The notes beneath the pieces are model-generated. The model was given only the letters and a program-made list of their open reading frames with translations. It did no database searches and had not been told where the DNA came from. A program made the position numbers and the translations under genes. Positions 8,423-17,901 of a DNA stretch of 64,000 nt are shown here, piece by piece; the stretch's first letter is position 1, and the number at the start of each line of letters is the position of its first letter. The stretch covers positions 311,947-375,946 of the forward strand of contig CAMYLY010000004.1 of NCBI GenBank assembly GCA_947259405.1. Reading direction: 5' to 3'. The stretch is from an uncultured Gemmatimonadales bacterium (GTDB lineage Bacteria; Gemmatimonadota; Gemmatimonadetes; Gemmatimonadales; GWC2-71-9).

Positions 8423-9718
8423 CTACGCTCGCTCGAGAACCATGGCAAACCCCATCCCGCCCTGAGCACAGACCGAGATAAGACCGAGCTGTGCATCGCG
8501 GCGCGCCATCTCGTGGGCCAACGTCAACGTGATGCGAGCCCCTGTTGCGCCGAAGGGATGCCCGATCGAAATCGAGCCGCCCATGACATTCAGAGTGTTC
8601 CAGTTCACTTGGCCAATTGCCGTCGATCGACCCAGGTGCTCGGCGGCCCAGCGGTCCGACTCGAAGGCCTGGACATTAGACAGGACCTGCGCGGCAAAGG
8701 CCTCGTGCATCTCAACGATATCGAGGTCTGACCAGTTGATGCCTGCCCGTTCGAGTGCTTTGGGCACGGCGTACGCGGGCCCCATCAGCAGCTGGTCGCC
8801 AGGGTCGAGGGCGGACACGGCATGTGACCGGATAAACGCCAGCGGTTGGTAGCCCAGCGACCGTGATGCAGTCTCGCTCATCAGCAGGACCGCACCCGCC
8901 CCATCTGTCAGGGGTGAGGCGTTGCCTGCGGTGACACTCCCATACTTCCGATCAAAAGCGGGCCGCAACTTGGCCATTTGCTCAAGATTCGCGTCAGGAC
9001 GAATCCCGTTATCTCTGATGATCGGCCGGCCCCCGTCCCGAGGAAAGATCGGCGCGATCTCCGCGGTGAGGCGTCCGTCTTCGGACCCCGCGTGCGCCAA
9101 TCGATGGCTTCGCAGGGCAAACTTGTCCTGCTCCTCTCGGGAGATCCCATTCAGCTTCGCCATCTTCTCCGCCGACTGCCCCATCGACTCACCGGTGGAC
9201 GGCTCGGCGATGGCGGGTGCTACCGGCTTCAGGTCCCGGGGGCGCACCGATGCAAGGAGTCTGAGGCGGGCGCTGGGACTCTTGGCCTTCGAAAGCCCCA
9301 CGAGCGTCTCTGAAAACCGCTTCGAATGAAGAATGGGAATGTCGGAGAGGCTTTCGGCACCACCCGCGATCACAACATCCGCATGCCCCAAGGAAATCTG
9401 GTCGTGCCCTGTCGCGATCGCGGTATTCGCGGAGGCGCACGCTCGATTGAGCGAGGCCGCAGGGACATGGGCTGGGAACTGCGGAAGCAGGCTCACCTCT
9501 CGCGCCAGGTTAGGTGCGAGGGCGCTCGGGACGACCTGGCCGAAGTACATCTCATCGACCATGCGCCCATCAAGGTTCAGTCGATGAACCAGTTCGACCA
9601 CCGCGTGTTTTGCCAGGTCAACTGCCGATATGTCCTTCAGCACCGTGCCGGACTTGCAGAACGGCGTACGGCAACCTCCCACCACGGCCACGCGGCGTGC
9701 GTTGTCGACTGCGGACAT
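8423..9718 (-). CDS. fadI: Acetyl-CoA acyltransferase (thiolase), FadI-like
   Basis: Thiolase that cleaves 3-ketoacyl-CoA with CoA, the last step of beta-oxidation. The 431-residue chain has the acyl-enzyme cysteine Cys94 in NRACASANTA, His338 in MHEAFA, His387 in GHPFGATGAR and the second catalytic cysteine Cys417 in CAQGGMG. Its length and the adjacent FadJ gene, 4 bases downstream, point to the FadI branch (the trifunctional beta subunit) rather than an acetoacetyl-CoA thiolase. The pair is probably transcribed leftward from a promoter in the short gap 9719-9788. Confidence 0.92.
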   Translation of the reverse strand: MSAVDNARRVAVVGGCRTPFCKSGTVLKDISAVDLAKHAVVELVHRLNLDGRMVDEMYFGQVVPSALAPNLAREVSLLPQFPAHVPAASLNRACASANTAIATGHDQISLGHADVVIAGGAESLSDIPILHSKRFSETLVGLSKAKSPSARLRLLASVRPRDLKPVAPAIAEPSTGESMGQSAEKMAKLNGISREEQDKFALRSHRLAHAGSEDGRLTAEIAPIFPRDGGRPIIRDNGIRPDANLEQMAKLRPAFDRKYGSVTAGNASPLTDGAGAVLLMSETASRSLGYQPLAFIRSHAVSALDPGDQLLMGPAYAVPKALERAGINWSDLDIVEMHEAFAAQVLSNVQAFESDRWAAEHLGRSTAIGQVNWNTLNVMGGSISIGHPFGATGARITLTLAHEMARRDAQLGLISVCAQGGMGFAMVLERA

Positions 9719-9788
9719 GGGCGAAACCTAGCCGGTGCCGTCCGAGCCTGCTACCGTGCTATTGGCGGGGGCTGCGCCGCAATACCCG

Positions 9789-10328
9789 TCAGTCCTTGGG
9801 CCGACGGGCGAGAATACTCGCGATGGCCATTGGCCGCCCCTCGAGGACCTCGAGGACATCGCGGGCCAAGATTATCTCGAATGGGTCGACCAAAGACCAT
9901 AGCTCCCCTGGGCGGAGGAGGTGCGCGTCGTCGGTAGGCCCCCAACCCAGTTCCCGTTGCTGCTCGAGAAAGGTCTCAGCCAACAAATACCCGCCCGGGC
10001 GAACCCAGTCGAGGAAACTCGGCATGCGAGCCCGATCGAGGTAGTTAAATATCATTACCATATCGAACGGGCCGTCGTGCGGATCGGTCTGGAGGTCGGC
10101 GACGCGCCACTCGACCCGGAGTTGCGACTTCTTGGCCAGCTTCTCGCCAGCCCGCACTCGTGTCTCGTCTGAGTCGACCGCGATGACGTCAGCACCGCGC
10201 GCGGCGGCGGCGATGGCATGGCGGCCCGTTCCGCAGGCAACATCGAGGATCCGCATCCCCGGAGCGATGAGATCGGCATGCCAAGCGAACCAAGTACTCG
10301 GCAATTCGTGATCGCCTGAAGCCGACAC
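9789..10328 (-). CDS. Class I SAM-dependent methyltransferase (TehB/UbiE-like)
   Basis: A protein of about 179 residues with the class I methyltransferase core. Motif I is ILDVACGTGRHAIA, the acidic motif II residue is in VIAVDSDE, and the motif IV/V region is FDMVMIFNYLDRA with PGGYLLAETFL. The substrate cannot be told; the compact single-domain form resembles TehB and other small-molecule methyltransferases. I start it at the GTG ending at 10328. A GTG at 10340 is also in frame, and longer readings run antisense into glpD. It is divergent from glpD, whose start lies only a few bases away, so the two promoters must sit inside each other's genes or be shared. Confidence 0.75.
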   Translation of the reverse strand: MSASGDHELPSTWFAWHADLIAPGMRILDVACGTGRHAIAAAARGADVIAVDSDETRVRAGEKLAKKSQLRVEWRVADLQTDPHDGPFDMVMIFNYLDRARMPSFLDWVRPGGYLLAETFLEQQRELGWGPTDDAHLLRPGELWSLVDPFEIILARDVLEVLEGRPMAIASILARRPKD

Positions 10329-10332
10329 GCTA

Positions 10333-12003
10333 GTGGACACTCCTCTTTCGTATGAGACCCGGCAAGCCAATCTCCAACAATTGGCTGACGAATCCGTGGA
10401 CCTACTCGTCATCGGGGGCGGAATCACTGGCGCCGGCATCGCGCGTGATGCAGCGATGCGGGGAATCTCGACCGCCCTCGTCGACAAGGCTGATTTTGGC
10501 TCCGGAACGAGTTCGATTTCATCGAGACTCGTCCACGGTGGCCTGCGTTACCTCGAGCACCGCCACTGGCGGCTCGTGTTTGAGGCTAGCCAAGAGCGCC
10601 GGGTGCTCCTTCGAATCGCTCCCCACCTGGTCTGGCCCCGTTCGTTCATTTTCCCAATTCACGACGGCTGTCGCGTCAATCGATGGACGCTCCTGGCCGG
10701 CCTTTGGCTCTACGACCTCCTAGCTGCCTTCCGGAATGTGCGCCGGCATCAGATGCTCGGCAAGCGCGGCATCCTGCGAGCCGAACCGCTTATTCGCGAG
10801 CGTGGCCTGAAGGGCGGGGCGCGGTATTACGACGCCCAGTGTGATGACGCACGTCTCACCCTGGCAAATGTCCGCGACGCACACCGGCACGGAGCTATTG
10901 TGGCCAATTATGCCCAGGTGGAGCGGCTCGAGCTGGCCGACGGGGCGGTCCGTGGAGCGCATGTCGTGGATTTGGTCACTGGCGAAGAGATCTCGATACG
11001 GGCCAAGGTCGTAGTGAACGCCACGGGTCCCTGGACGGACGAGGTCGCCGGAATACCAGCGTCAACGCCCACACTACACCCCACCAAGGGGGCTCACCTA
11101 CTCGTGCCACGGAGTAAGATCGGGAATAACGAGGCCGTGACGATGATCTCACCTATCGATGATCGCGTGTTATTCGCCGTCCCGTGGGGCAACCTCACGT
11201 ACCTCGGAACGACCGAAACAGAGATGGAAGCTAGTCCGGACGAAACCCGGGCGACCGCTGAGGATGTGGTCTACCTACTTCGGACCGCGAACGCGTTCTT
11301 TCCGGAAGCCCGCCTCACCCCAGGCGATGTGCAAGCCACGTGGGCGGGGCTGCGGCCACTCCTACCACTCGGCGACCCAGACAACCCTGGGGCTACTTCT
11401 CGAGAACATCGGATTCTCGAAGATTCCCGCGGTCTTCTGTCCATTGTCGGAGGTAAGCTCACGACGTTTCGGCGAATGGCGGCTCAGGTGACCGACCGCG
11501 TTGCGAACCGATTGCGATCTGTCGACGGACGACCGCTGCCACCGCGAGCGCGGACGGATCGGCACCCACTTCCTGGCGGTGAAACGCAGGAGCTCGACAT
11601 CCTCATTGCCGCAGCCGAAGATGAGGGTCTCTCCAAGGCAGCTGCCGAGCACTATGTACGAACCCATGGTAGCGAGACGCCAGCCGTGATCCGGCTCGCG
11701 CAGACCAAGCCCCGCCTGGCAACGCCTGTGATCGCCACCCATCCAGCGACGTGGGCACAGTTACTTCACGCCATGCGTCGCGAAATGGCTTTGACGCTCG
11801 GTGATCTATTAGTCCGCCGTACACACCTGTTTTATGAGGCGCCCGATCACGCCCTCGCCGTCGTGGAGGATGTCGCTGATCTTGCCGCTCAGGAGATGGG
11901 TTGGGATGAGGATCGCCGCCGTGCCGAGTTGGCTGCCTACCATGAGCTTGCACGACGCAACAACGCGTTCCGAGACGAACTCGAGGACCAGGACTTGTCC
12001 TAG
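10333..12003 (+). CDS. glpD: FAD-dependent glycerol-3-phosphate dehydrogenase
   Basis: Oxidises sn-glycerol-3-phosphate to dihydroxyacetone phosphate and passes electrons to quinone at the inner membrane. The 556-residue protein starts with GTG. It shows the Rossmann FAD motif [16 protein letters not shown] near residue 27, the family segment [13 protein letters not shown], the second FAD contact [14 protein letters not shown] and the C-terminal DAO-type domain ([19 protein letters not shown]). No glycerol kinase or facilitator is adjacent. Its TAG shares bases with the stop of the convergent deoxyhypusine-synthase-like gene (CTAG at 12000-12003). Confidence 0.93.
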   Translation: MDTPLSYETRQANLQQLADESVDLLVIGGGITGAGIARDAAMRGISTALVDKADFGSGTSSISSRLVHGGLRYLEHRHWRLVFEASQERRVLLRIAPHLVWPRSFIFPIHDGCRVNRWTLLAGLWLYDLLAAFRNVRRHQMLGKRGILRAEPLIRERGLKGGARYYDAQCDDARLTLANVRDAHRHGAIVANYAQVERLELADGAVRGAHVVDLVTGEEISIRAKVVVNATGPWTDEVAGIPASTPTLHPTKGAHLLVPRSKIGNNEAVTMISPIDDRVLFAVPWGNLTYLGTTETEMEASPDETRATAEDVVYLLRTANAFFPEARLTPGDVQATWAGLRPLLPLGDPDNPGATSREHRILEDSRGLLSIVGGKLTTFRRMAAQVTDRVANRLRSVDGRPLPPRARTDRHPLPGGETQELDILIAAAEDEGLSKAAAEHYVRTHGSETPAVIRLAQTKPRLATPVIATHPATWAQLLHAMRREMALTLGDLLVRRTHLFYEAPDHALAVVEDVADLAAQEMGWDEDRRRAELAAYHELARRNNAFRDELEDQDLS

Positions 12004-13139
12004 CGCTCGACGTCGATGAGCGCCTCGCCATCCGGGCGAGCGTCGCGGAATTCTCGCGCCGCCTCAAAGGCCGATTGCAGGTTGTCCATCAACTCGCCGC
12101 GCCGATCATAGAGGCGCTTGAGCTTGCGGCGTGGGTGACCGGCCAAGGCATACGACGTTAATAGCGGCAGTGCCACGGTCGTATCGAGGTAGCATACGAC
12201 CGCATCGGGAAGGAGATCCGGATCGATCTTCCCCCAACTCACGGCTTCACCTGGGGTGGCACCGGACAACCCTCCTGTGTCCGCGCGCGCGTCGGTGATC
12301 TGGATGAAGTAGTCGTGCCCTTTTTCCTGAATACCGAGCACCTCTTGAATTTGTGGCTCGGTCTGAAGCACGAAGTTCTTAGGACTGCCGCCCCCGGCCA
12401 CGAGAACACCACTGGTACCGTTCCGCTTGGCGTCCAGCACGATCGCGGCCGTCTCGTTGACATCGGCCGATACATCAAACGCGCACTTGAAGCCCTCGAG
12501 AGCGAGGTCGGCCACATTCATACCGATGGACGAGTCGCCGGGCGACGATGTATAGATGGGCACCCCACATTCATGAGCGACGCTCAACAAGGATTTGTGC
12601 TCGAGCCCGAGTTGCTTCTCTCGCTCACGGAGAAAGCCGCCGAGGATATAGTGGTACTCGGCTGAACTCATCGGTCGCTGGAACTCGTCGCGCATGGAGA
12701 CCTGGCGCAGATACTCGTCTGTCTGCAGCAAGACCTTGTAGTCGAAGAAGATATCGTAGATGCGCACCACGCCATTCGCGCGGAGTTCGACATCGTCCAC
12801 ACGAGGAGTGCCACGATGCATCGAATGGCCGAGCGCGAAGTGCATGTCGTGGTACAGATTCGCACCTGTCGAGACCACCCAATCGACGAAGCCCGACTCC
12901 AGCAGGGGGATAACGGTCGACATCCCAAGTCCCGCCGGTGTGAGGGCACCAGTGATGCTCATCCCCACGGTGCAATCGTCGTCCAGCATCTGGCGGACGA
13001 ACAGCTGGCATGCCTCACGGAGGCGACCGGCGTTGTAGGCAAAGAAGACGCCGTCGACCATATCCGTTATGCTTTCGCCGCCAGTGATTGGCTGCGGTTC
13101 GATCGAAGCCCCACTCAGCAGACGTTCTTTGTCGTTCAC
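12000..13139 (-). CDS. Deoxyhypusine synthase-like protein
   Basis: A 379-residue member of the deoxyhypusine synthase superfamily. The NAD/spermidine-binding features are recognisable: [11 protein letters not shown] near 90-100, [10 protein letters not shown] near 199-208, and EAVSWGKID with Trp302 and the catalytic-type Lys304. Bacteria lack eIF5A, so the substrate is unlikely to be that protein; bacterial relatives are thought to transfer the aminobutyl group in polyamine metabolism, for example to make homospermidine. The start is GTG, overlapping the TAG of the LOG gene by one base (TAGTG). That places it third in a coupled set: aminotransferase, LOG protein, this enzyme. Confidence 0.85.
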   Translation of the reverse strand: MNDKERLLSGASIEPQPITGGESITDMVDGVFFAYNAGRLREACQLFVRQMLDDDCTVGMSITGALTPAGLGMSTVIPLLESGFVDWVVSTGANLYHDMHFALGHSMHRGTPRVDDVELRANGVVRIYDIFFDYKVLLQTDEYLRQVSMRDEFQRPMSSAEYHYILGGFLREREKQLGLEHKSLLSVAHECGVPIYTSSPGDSSIGMNVADLALEGFKCAFDVSADVNETAAIVLDAKRNGTSGVLVAGGGSPKNFVLQTEPQIQEVLGIQEKGHDYFIQITDARADTGGLSGATPGEAVSWGKIDPDLLPDAVVCYLDTTVALPLLTSYALAGHPRRKLKRLYDRRGELMDNLQSAFEAAREFRDARPDGEALIDVER

Positions 13140-13888
13140 TAGATGCTATCTCCCCCATGCCCGTCACTCGACTCTGAGATGAATCGGGCCACTTCGTTCG
13201 GATCGTCCAAGACCTCGAAGAGTTCCAGATCTTCCGGCGCAATCTTGCCCTCATGTGCGACCGTCTTCTTCAGCCACTTGAGGAGCGGTTTCCAATAGTC
13301 CGACCCGACGAGCACCACTGGCGTGTTTCGAATCTTCTCGGTTTGCAGCAGTGTCAAGGATTCGAATAGCTCATCCAAAGTGCCGAATCCGCCCGGAAAG
13401 AACACGAAGGCCGACGAATACTTCACCAGCATCATCTTCCGGACGAAGAAATACCGGAAGTTGACGAGCCGATCCAGGTAGGGGTTGGCTCCCTGTTCGT
13501 TCGGCAGTTCAATGTTCAAGCCAATCGACATGGCGCGCGCATCGCGCGCGCCTCTGTTTGAAGCTTCCATGATGCCTGGACCCGCACCGGTGATGACGGC
13601 GAAGCCTGCACGCCCTAGGCATTCCGCCGTGCGCCGCGCGAGTTCGTACATGGGATCGTCCGGGCGGGACCGCGCCGATCCAAAAACCGATACCGCCGCC
13701 CTGATGTCAGCCAACTCGTCGAATCCCTGGACGAACTCGCCCATGATTCGGAACACTCGCCACGGATCCGTGCTCGTGAAGAGTCTTCGCTCGATCCCAC
13801 GCGGTTTCTCGAGCAGGATTTCATCAGCCGTCGTGGTGAGCGCCGCTCGGTCGGCGTTAGAGGAGCTGGATGGCTGCGGCATTGTCAT
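13139..13888 (-). CDS. LOG family protein (TIGR00730-type, Rossmann fold)
   Basis: About 249 residues of the LOG / lysine-decarboxylase-like family, whose characterised members are cytokinin-type nucleoside 5'-monophosphate phosphoribohydrolases. The diagnostic motif [12 protein letters not shown] is present, with the preceding [14 protein letters not shown] loop and the [19 protein letters not shown]-terminal strand. The start is taken at ATG 13888 ([10 protein letters not shown]-like region), which overlaps the upstream aminotransferase by about 30 bases; ATG 13882 is equally possible. It is closely coupled to the downstream deoxyhypusine-synthase-like gene. Many bacterial LOG proteins have unknown physiological substrates. 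Confidence 0.85.
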   Translation of the reverse strand: MTMPQPSSSSNADRAALTTTADEILLEKPRGIERRLFTSTDPWRVFRIMGEFVQGFDELADIRAAVSVFGSARSRPDDPMYELARRTAECLGRAGFAVITGAGPGIMEASNRGARDARAMSIGLNIELPNEQGANPYLDRLVNFRYFFVRKMMLVKYSSAFVFFPGGFGTLDELFESLTLLQTEKIRNTPVVLVGSDYWKPLLKWLKKTVAHEGKIAPEDLELFEVLDDPNEVARFISESSDGHGGDSI

Positions 13889-15011
13889 CAGGAATGTTGT
13901 AGAAGAATGGTGAAAGGCGAACGTGGCCGGGTCGAGCGTCCGCGACGATATTCGACTTAGCCAACCGGGCAACCGACTCCTTGGGGTGCGGGTCCTGCAC
14001 CATGACGATCGCGGAACGATCGCGGGGGTCGGCAGCGATCGTAAGCCGTAGTCCCGCATCTTCCGCCTTCGAGACGAGATCTTCGGTGAGCTCTTTCACA
14101 ACCTCCCGGATGGCTGGGACGCCGATTTCATGAATGATTTCGAGGCCGCCCAGCTGAGCATGGACGGCAGCAAGCGCAGGCGTACCCTGCTCGAACCGAC
14201 TCGCGTCTTTCGCCCACTCCATGACCGTCACATCGAAATCGAACTGTCGCGCGTGGGCAAACCACCCGGTTGCCGTTGGCTGCAAGGCGTTGTGCAGGGC
14301 GTCGCGCACGTAGAGAAACACGATACCCGGTCCGCCCATGAGCCACTTCAACCCGCCGGCGCAGAGGAAGTCCACTCCGGTCGCACAGATATCGACCGGG
14401 ATCTGACCAACGCTCTGGTAGGCATCGATGAAGCACAGGGCACCATGCGAATGCGCGAGTTCCGCGACCGCCCGGATGTCCTGAATCGCCCCGGTGGTGA
14501 AATACACGTGCGATGTGACCACGAGGGAGGTCCGTTCATCCACCGCCGCCGCGATGGCCTCGACCGGCACCGACACACCATCGGGACTCTCTACGATGAC
14601 CACCTCGACGCCTTGCAGTTCCTTGGCCAACCACTGATACGGTATCGTCGGAAAATCCAGGGCCGTCGTGACCACCCGGGGGCGCTGCGTGTAGTCAAGT
14701 GCGCTAGCAATGACCGCCGAAGCGGTCGACACGGACGCGTGAAGGGCAATCTCGCCGGGATGCGCTCCAATCAACGCAGCGTAGCCCTCTTTCGTCTGCG
14801 TCAACGCGTCCCACCACACATCGTACCAGGCGGCGGCGCCTCGGCGGTCCCACGTTTCGAGGAACTCCGTCGTCCGGAGGCGGGAGCGGCCCGACAGCGC
14901 ACCAAGGGAGCACGTGTTCAGATAGGTTTGGTGCTCGAAGATGGGAAATTCCGCTCGGTAGCGGGCCAGGGTGTGGCCGGACGCACGATTTGCCACGGTC
15001 ATGGGCGCCAA
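13857..15011 (-). CDS. Class V aminotransferase (cysteine desulfurase/isopenicillin-epimerase-like)
   Basis: PLP enzyme of fold type I, 384 residues. The cofactor lysine is Lys222 in CAGGLKWLMGGPG, and Asp197 in FIDAYQSVGQ should bind the pyridine nitrogen. The C-terminal AKSNIVADARPGHVRLSPFFYN is typical of class V proteins. No SufS/IscS-type catalytic cysteine loop is evident, so a selenocysteine-lyase-like, kynureninase-like or epimerase-like reaction is possible. ATG 15011 or the ATG nine bases later can be the start. It is the first gene of the overlapping set with the LOG protein and the deoxyhypusine-synthase-like enzyme. Confidence 0.85.
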   Translation of the reverse strand: MAPMTVANRASGHTLARYRAEFPIFEHQTYLNTCSLGALSGRSRLRTTEFLETWDRRGAAAWYDVWWDALTQTKEGYAALIGAHPGEIALHASVSTASAVIASALDYTQRPRVVTTALDFPTIPYQWLAKELQGVEVVIVESPDGVSVPVEAIAAAVDERTSLVVTSHVYFTTGAIQDIRAVAELAHSHGALCFIDAYQSVGQIPVDICATGVDFLCAGGLKWLMGGPGIVFLYVRDALHNALQPTATGWFAHARQFDFDVTVMEWAKDASRFEQGTPALAAVHAQLGGLEIIHEIGVPAIREVVKELTEDLVSKAEDAGLRLTIAADPRDRSAIVMVQDPHPKESVARLAKSNIVADARPGHVRLSPFFYNIPDDNAAAIQLL

Positions 15012-15035
15012 TATACCAGCATGGACCCGCGCGGG

Positions 15036-15296
15036 TCAGGACGCATTTGCGGTCCGAGAAGACCGACCGACACGCATGAGCGACATTACACTCTGGCCCG
15101 CCCACACCACCTCGATCAGAATGAACCCGATTCGTCGATCCGCCACGGCGACCACTCCGAGAAGCAAAGCGCCCACTAAATTGAACCAGAGATACACCGG
15201 CGCTTCACTGGCCCACCAGCGCCGCTGGAGCGCCACGAACGCCACCATGATACACACGGCTCCGGCCAGGGATACTGCTTGCAAGATCAGCTGCAT
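15036..15296 (-). CDS. Small membrane protein, CBU_0592-like
   Basis: An 86-residue protein with three hydrophobic stretches (LILQAVSLAGAVCIMVAFVA, LWFNLVGALLLGVVAV and GFILIEVVWAGQSVMSL). The pattern resembles the CBU_0592 family of small inner-membrane proteins of unknown function. I prefer the ATG at 15296 (MQLILQ) to the one five codons earlier. It is read toward the aminotransferase, which starts 25 bases beyond its stop, so it may lead that transcription unit. Its start region overlaps, in antisense, the upstream edge of the following rightward gene. Confidence 0.6.
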   Translation of the reverse strand: MQLILQAVSLAGAVCIMVAFVALQRRWWASEAPVYLWFNLVGALLLGVVAVADRRIGFILIEVVWAGQSVMSLMRVGRSSRTANAS

Positions 15297-15326
15297 GGGC
15301 AATCGCCTCACTCTGAGCGAAGCTGG

Positions 15327-15572
15327 ATGGGACTCACCGTCGCGCTCGCTTTACGCGGGGTGATACGGCCGCGGTTGGCTCTCGACCTGATCCGGATGGT
15401 CTGGGCATTCCGCGCAAGATACTGGTACCGAAGATTCCCGTTTCTCCCACTTCCTCCTCGAACCTATATGCAGTGGCGCATGTACACCGCGTATGGGGAC
15501 GAGCGGGCCGTGCCGCCGCTGGACGACGTTGTTCGGTTTGCCCGCTGGCGGCGGGAAGTCATGCGCCTGTGA
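15327..15572 (+). CDS. Hypothetical protein upstream of queG
   Basis: An 81-residue basic protein starting MGLTVALALRGVIRPRLAL and rich in Arg and Trp; I do not recognise it. The ATG at 15327 gives a compact product with an amphipathic N-terminal helix. Its TGA overlaps the GTG start of queG (GTGA at 15569-15572), which argues that it is really translated and coupled to queG. A longer reading from 15279 overlaps the opposite-strand membrane protein gene. Cytosolic or membrane-surface location is likely; function unknown. Confidence 0.6.
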   Translation: MGLTVALALRGVIRPRLALDLIRMVWAFRARYWYRRFPFLPLPPRTYMQWRMYTAYGDERAVPPLDDVVRFARWRREVMRL

Positions 15573-16507
15573 CACCACAAGGCCGTTCTCAACGTATCAA
15601 AGACCGCGCGCTGACACTCGGGTTCGCTTCCGTGGGCATCGCCGATCTGTCGCCCCCACCTCACCCAAACGCCGTACGGTCGTGGTTGGATCTTGGGATG
15701 GCCGGCACCATGGAATACATGCACCGGCAGGCAGACCGCAGGACTAACCCGGCCTCCATCGTGCCTGGTGCAACGCATGTCGTGATGCTCGCGAGAGGGT
15801 ATTTCACGCAGGATGCACCTAAGCACCCGAACGGCGGCCGCGTTGCCCGATACGCACGAGGCCGCGACTACCACGTTGCGCTCCGCAAACCGCTGGAAGA
15901 TCTGGCCGCATTCATTCGATCGCTCGAGCCGAGTGATATCCATACCAAGGTGTTCGTCGACGCGGGCCCTGTGCCAGAGCGAGAACTCGCCCAGCGAGCG
16001 GGACTAGGCTGGATTGGCAAGAACACCATGCTCATCGACCCGAAGCGCGGGTCGTACTTCTTTCTGGCGTCGGTTTTCACCGACCTCGCATTGGCTGTCG
16101 ATGAGCCGTTCACCTTCGACCACTGCGGCACCTGTCGCCGGTGCCTGGATGCGTGTCCGACGGGCGCCTTTCCGGACGTGCGAGTCCTGGACAGTCGCCG
16201 GTGCATCTCATATCTGACGATCGAGCATCGAGGCGAACTCGACCCGGAGCGCCGCCCACTGGTGACCGACTGGGTGTTTGGGTGCGACGTTTGCCAGGAG
16301 GTCTGTCCGTGGAACGAAAAGTTTGCGCGAGCAGCGCCCGACGAGTACTTAGAACTTGAGGGGGCGCTGGCATGGCTCGACCTGACGGAGCTGGCGACAC
16401 TCGACGACGCAGCATTCGATACGAAGTACGGTTGGACCCCCATGGAGCGGGCTGGCGCGGGCGGCATGCGCCGCAATGCCAGGCTCGTTCGAGAAAACAG
16501 AGCCTGA
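15569..16507 (+). CDS. queG: Epoxyqueuosine reductase QueG
   Basis: Reduces epoxyqueuosine to queuosine in tRNA, the last step of Q biosynthesis, using cobalamin and two [4Fe-4S] clusters. The 312-residue protein has CGTCRRCLDACPTGAF followed by CDVCQEVCPWNEK, which supply the cluster cysteines, and the N-terminal region around GMAGTMEYMHR and LARGYF typical of QueG. The start is GTG at 15569, overlapping the stop of the previous gene as GTGA; longer readings invade that gene. The TGA overlaps the ATG of the next small gene (TGATG). MnmE and MnmG, other wobble-base enzymes, are also in this window. Confidence 0.93.
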   Translation: MTPQGRSQRIKDRALTLGFASVGIADLSPPPHPNAVRSWLDLGMAGTMEYMHRQADRRTNPASIVPGATHVVMLARGYFTQDAPKHPNGGRVARYARGRDYHVALRKPLEDLAAFIRSLEPSDIHTKVFVDAGPVPERELAQRAGLGWIGKNTMLIDPKRGSYFFLASVFTDLALAVDEPFTFDHCGTCRRCLDACPTGAFPDVRVLDSRRCISYLTIEHRGELDPERRPLVTDWVFGCDVCQEVCPWNEKFARAAPDEYLELEGALAWLDLTELATLDDAAFDTKYGWTPMERAGAGGMRRNARLVRENRA

Positions 16508-16812
16508 TGGCCGATACCCCAGACGCGGTCAGGGATCCGGACCTCCGCCGACGCCTTACCACGCTCCAGGAACGACTGGAGGTTGGGCTTCCGGAGGTCG
16601 ACCCCCATCGCCGTCTAGTGGGCCGACCAGTCCAATATCGAGTGATCAGCGGGCAGACGTTTGAAGTCGTTTACCGCGAGGTCCCGAGCATCGATGAGGC
16701 CGAGGTACTCGGGGTCAAGCGCCTGATCGGCCAAGAGTGTTTTTGCCGGGTCGCGCCGCAAACAGCCGAGACGCTGCTGGTCCGGTTCGTCGTCCCGTTG
16801 ACACGTGACTAA
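16507..16812 (+). CDS. Hypothetical protein coupled to queG
   Basis: A 101-residue acidic protein that begins at the ATG overlapping the queG stop (TGATG). It has a charged N-terminal helix (residues 10-35) and a beta-rich C-terminal half (YRVISGQTFEVVYREV, LLVRFVVPL), with a single CFC pair near residue 80. I do not recognise the family. The tight coupling suggests it is made with QueG, but no role can be inferred. Its TAA overlaps the stop of the convergent capA-like gene (CTAA at 16809-16812). Confidence 0.6.
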   Translation: MADTPDAVRDPDLRRRLTTLQERLEVGLPEVDPHRRLVGRPVQYRVISGQTFEVVYREVPSIDEAEVLGVKRLIGQECFCRVAPQTAETLLVRFVVPLTRD

Positions 16813-17897
16813 CGAGGGCGCCTCGCCGTCACTTCCTGGAAGAAGCGCACTCGGCTCCCGGGGAAATCCAAACCACTCAGCGAATCAATCAAGAAGGCGG
16901 CGCGCGCCGAAGAATCGGGCCTTACCGTGCCAGGCCGCTGCTGCACCGTGCCACGCAGGGACAGCATTTCCACTCCCTGGTCGGCGAGGGTCGCGCACAG
17001 GATGGCGCCCCGATTGAGTGGCTCGGCCAGGTTGAATGGGCCGTACGTCAGGAGGTTGCCGAGCGAGTAAACGATCAGCGCACCTCGATACCACTCCATC
17101 GCGCGGAGGACGTGCGGGCCGTGACCAACCACGAGGTCGGCCCCAGCCTCGACAGCTGCACGGGCGAACGCGACCACGTTCCCGCGATCCTCGCCGAGAT
17201 ACATCTCGGTGGTGTCCCGCGTTCGCTGGGCCCGGGCGCCCTCAGCGCCCATGTGCATGGTGACGACAACCCAGGGCGCCACCTCCGCCGCCCGGCCAAC
17301 GTGCCGACGCGCTGCTGACAGATCACGCGGGTCGGGACCCGCCTGTGCGGTCGCGAAGCCTAGGAAGGCCACCGTCCCGTTCCACATTGGCACCAGAGTT
17401 GGCAGGGAATCGACACCGGTCACAAACGCCCCAGCCGCTTCCAGCCGCTCTTTGGATTCAATGAAGCCCTCAGGTCCCGCGTCCATCGCATGGTTGTTGG
17501 CGAGGTTCCCCACCACAAATCCGTTCGGCAGAATTCCCCGATAGGCAGCTGCGGCAGTCGGCGGTTGCCGAAAGGCGTAGCAGCTTGTTGAACCGGGACG
17601 GCATTTCGCAGGTGCCGCTCCCGTGCCTATCGCCCCCTCGACATTGAGCAAAACGATGTCGGCATCCGCAACGAGTGGCGCGAGTGGAGCGATCAGGGCC
17701 GCCGGATCCGGTGTGGCCTCTACCGAGTGCATCAACCGATCCGCGGCCCGCGTGGCCCAAGTCGTGTCGAGATTCGAACCTAAGAGGACATCACCGCCGG
17801 CACACACGCGCGGTGGGTGCGGCTGCTGCGCGACGAGCGCCGTTGTCGAAAAGGCGGCCAACAGCGCGACACGGTAGATGAGGGAACGGGTCCTCAT
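16809..17897 (-). CDS. CapA-family protein (poly-gamma-glutamate biosynthesis-like metallophosphatase fold)
   Basis: A 362-residue exported protein. The N-terminus (MRTRSLIYRVALLAAFSTTA, Ala-X-Ala-like site around ALVAQ) reads as a signal peptide. The mature part follows the CapA fold: VCAGGDVLLGSN, VLLNVEGAIG, VGNLANNHAMDAG, VVVTMHMGAE, VVGHGPHVLRAMEWY and IVYSLGNLL. These are metallophosphoesterase-type metal ligands as in bacterial cap-anchoring and related envelope enzymes. No other capsule gene (capB, capC) is nearby, so the substrate is open. ATG 17897 lies 4 bases after the upstream NIF3 stop; an earlier start would overlap that gene. Confidence 0.88.
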   Translation of the reverse strand: MRTRSLIYRVALLAAFSTTALVAQQPHPPRVCAGGDVLLGSNLDTTWATRAADRLMHSVEATPDPAALIAPLAPLVADADIVLLNVEGAIGTGAAPAKCRPGSTSCYAFRQPPTAAAAYRGILPNGFVVGNLANNHAMDAGPEGFIESKERLEAAGAFVTGVDSLPTLVPMWNGTVAFLGFATAQAGPDPRDLSAARRHVGRAAEVAPWVVVTMHMGAEGARAQRTRDTTEMYLGEDRGNVVAFARAAVEAGADLVVGHGPHVLRAMEWYRGALIVYSLGNLLTYGPFNLAEPLNRGAILCATLADQGVEMLSLRGTVQQRPGTVRPDSSARAAFLIDSLSGLDFPGSRVRFFQEVTARRPR

Positions 17898-17901
17898 GTG
17901 A

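Noticed and set aside
14130-15179. A 349-codon plus-strand frame opposite the class V aminotransferase
   Set aside because: Arg/Gly-rich shadow with no family features; the aminotransferase on the other strand has its full set of PLP residues.
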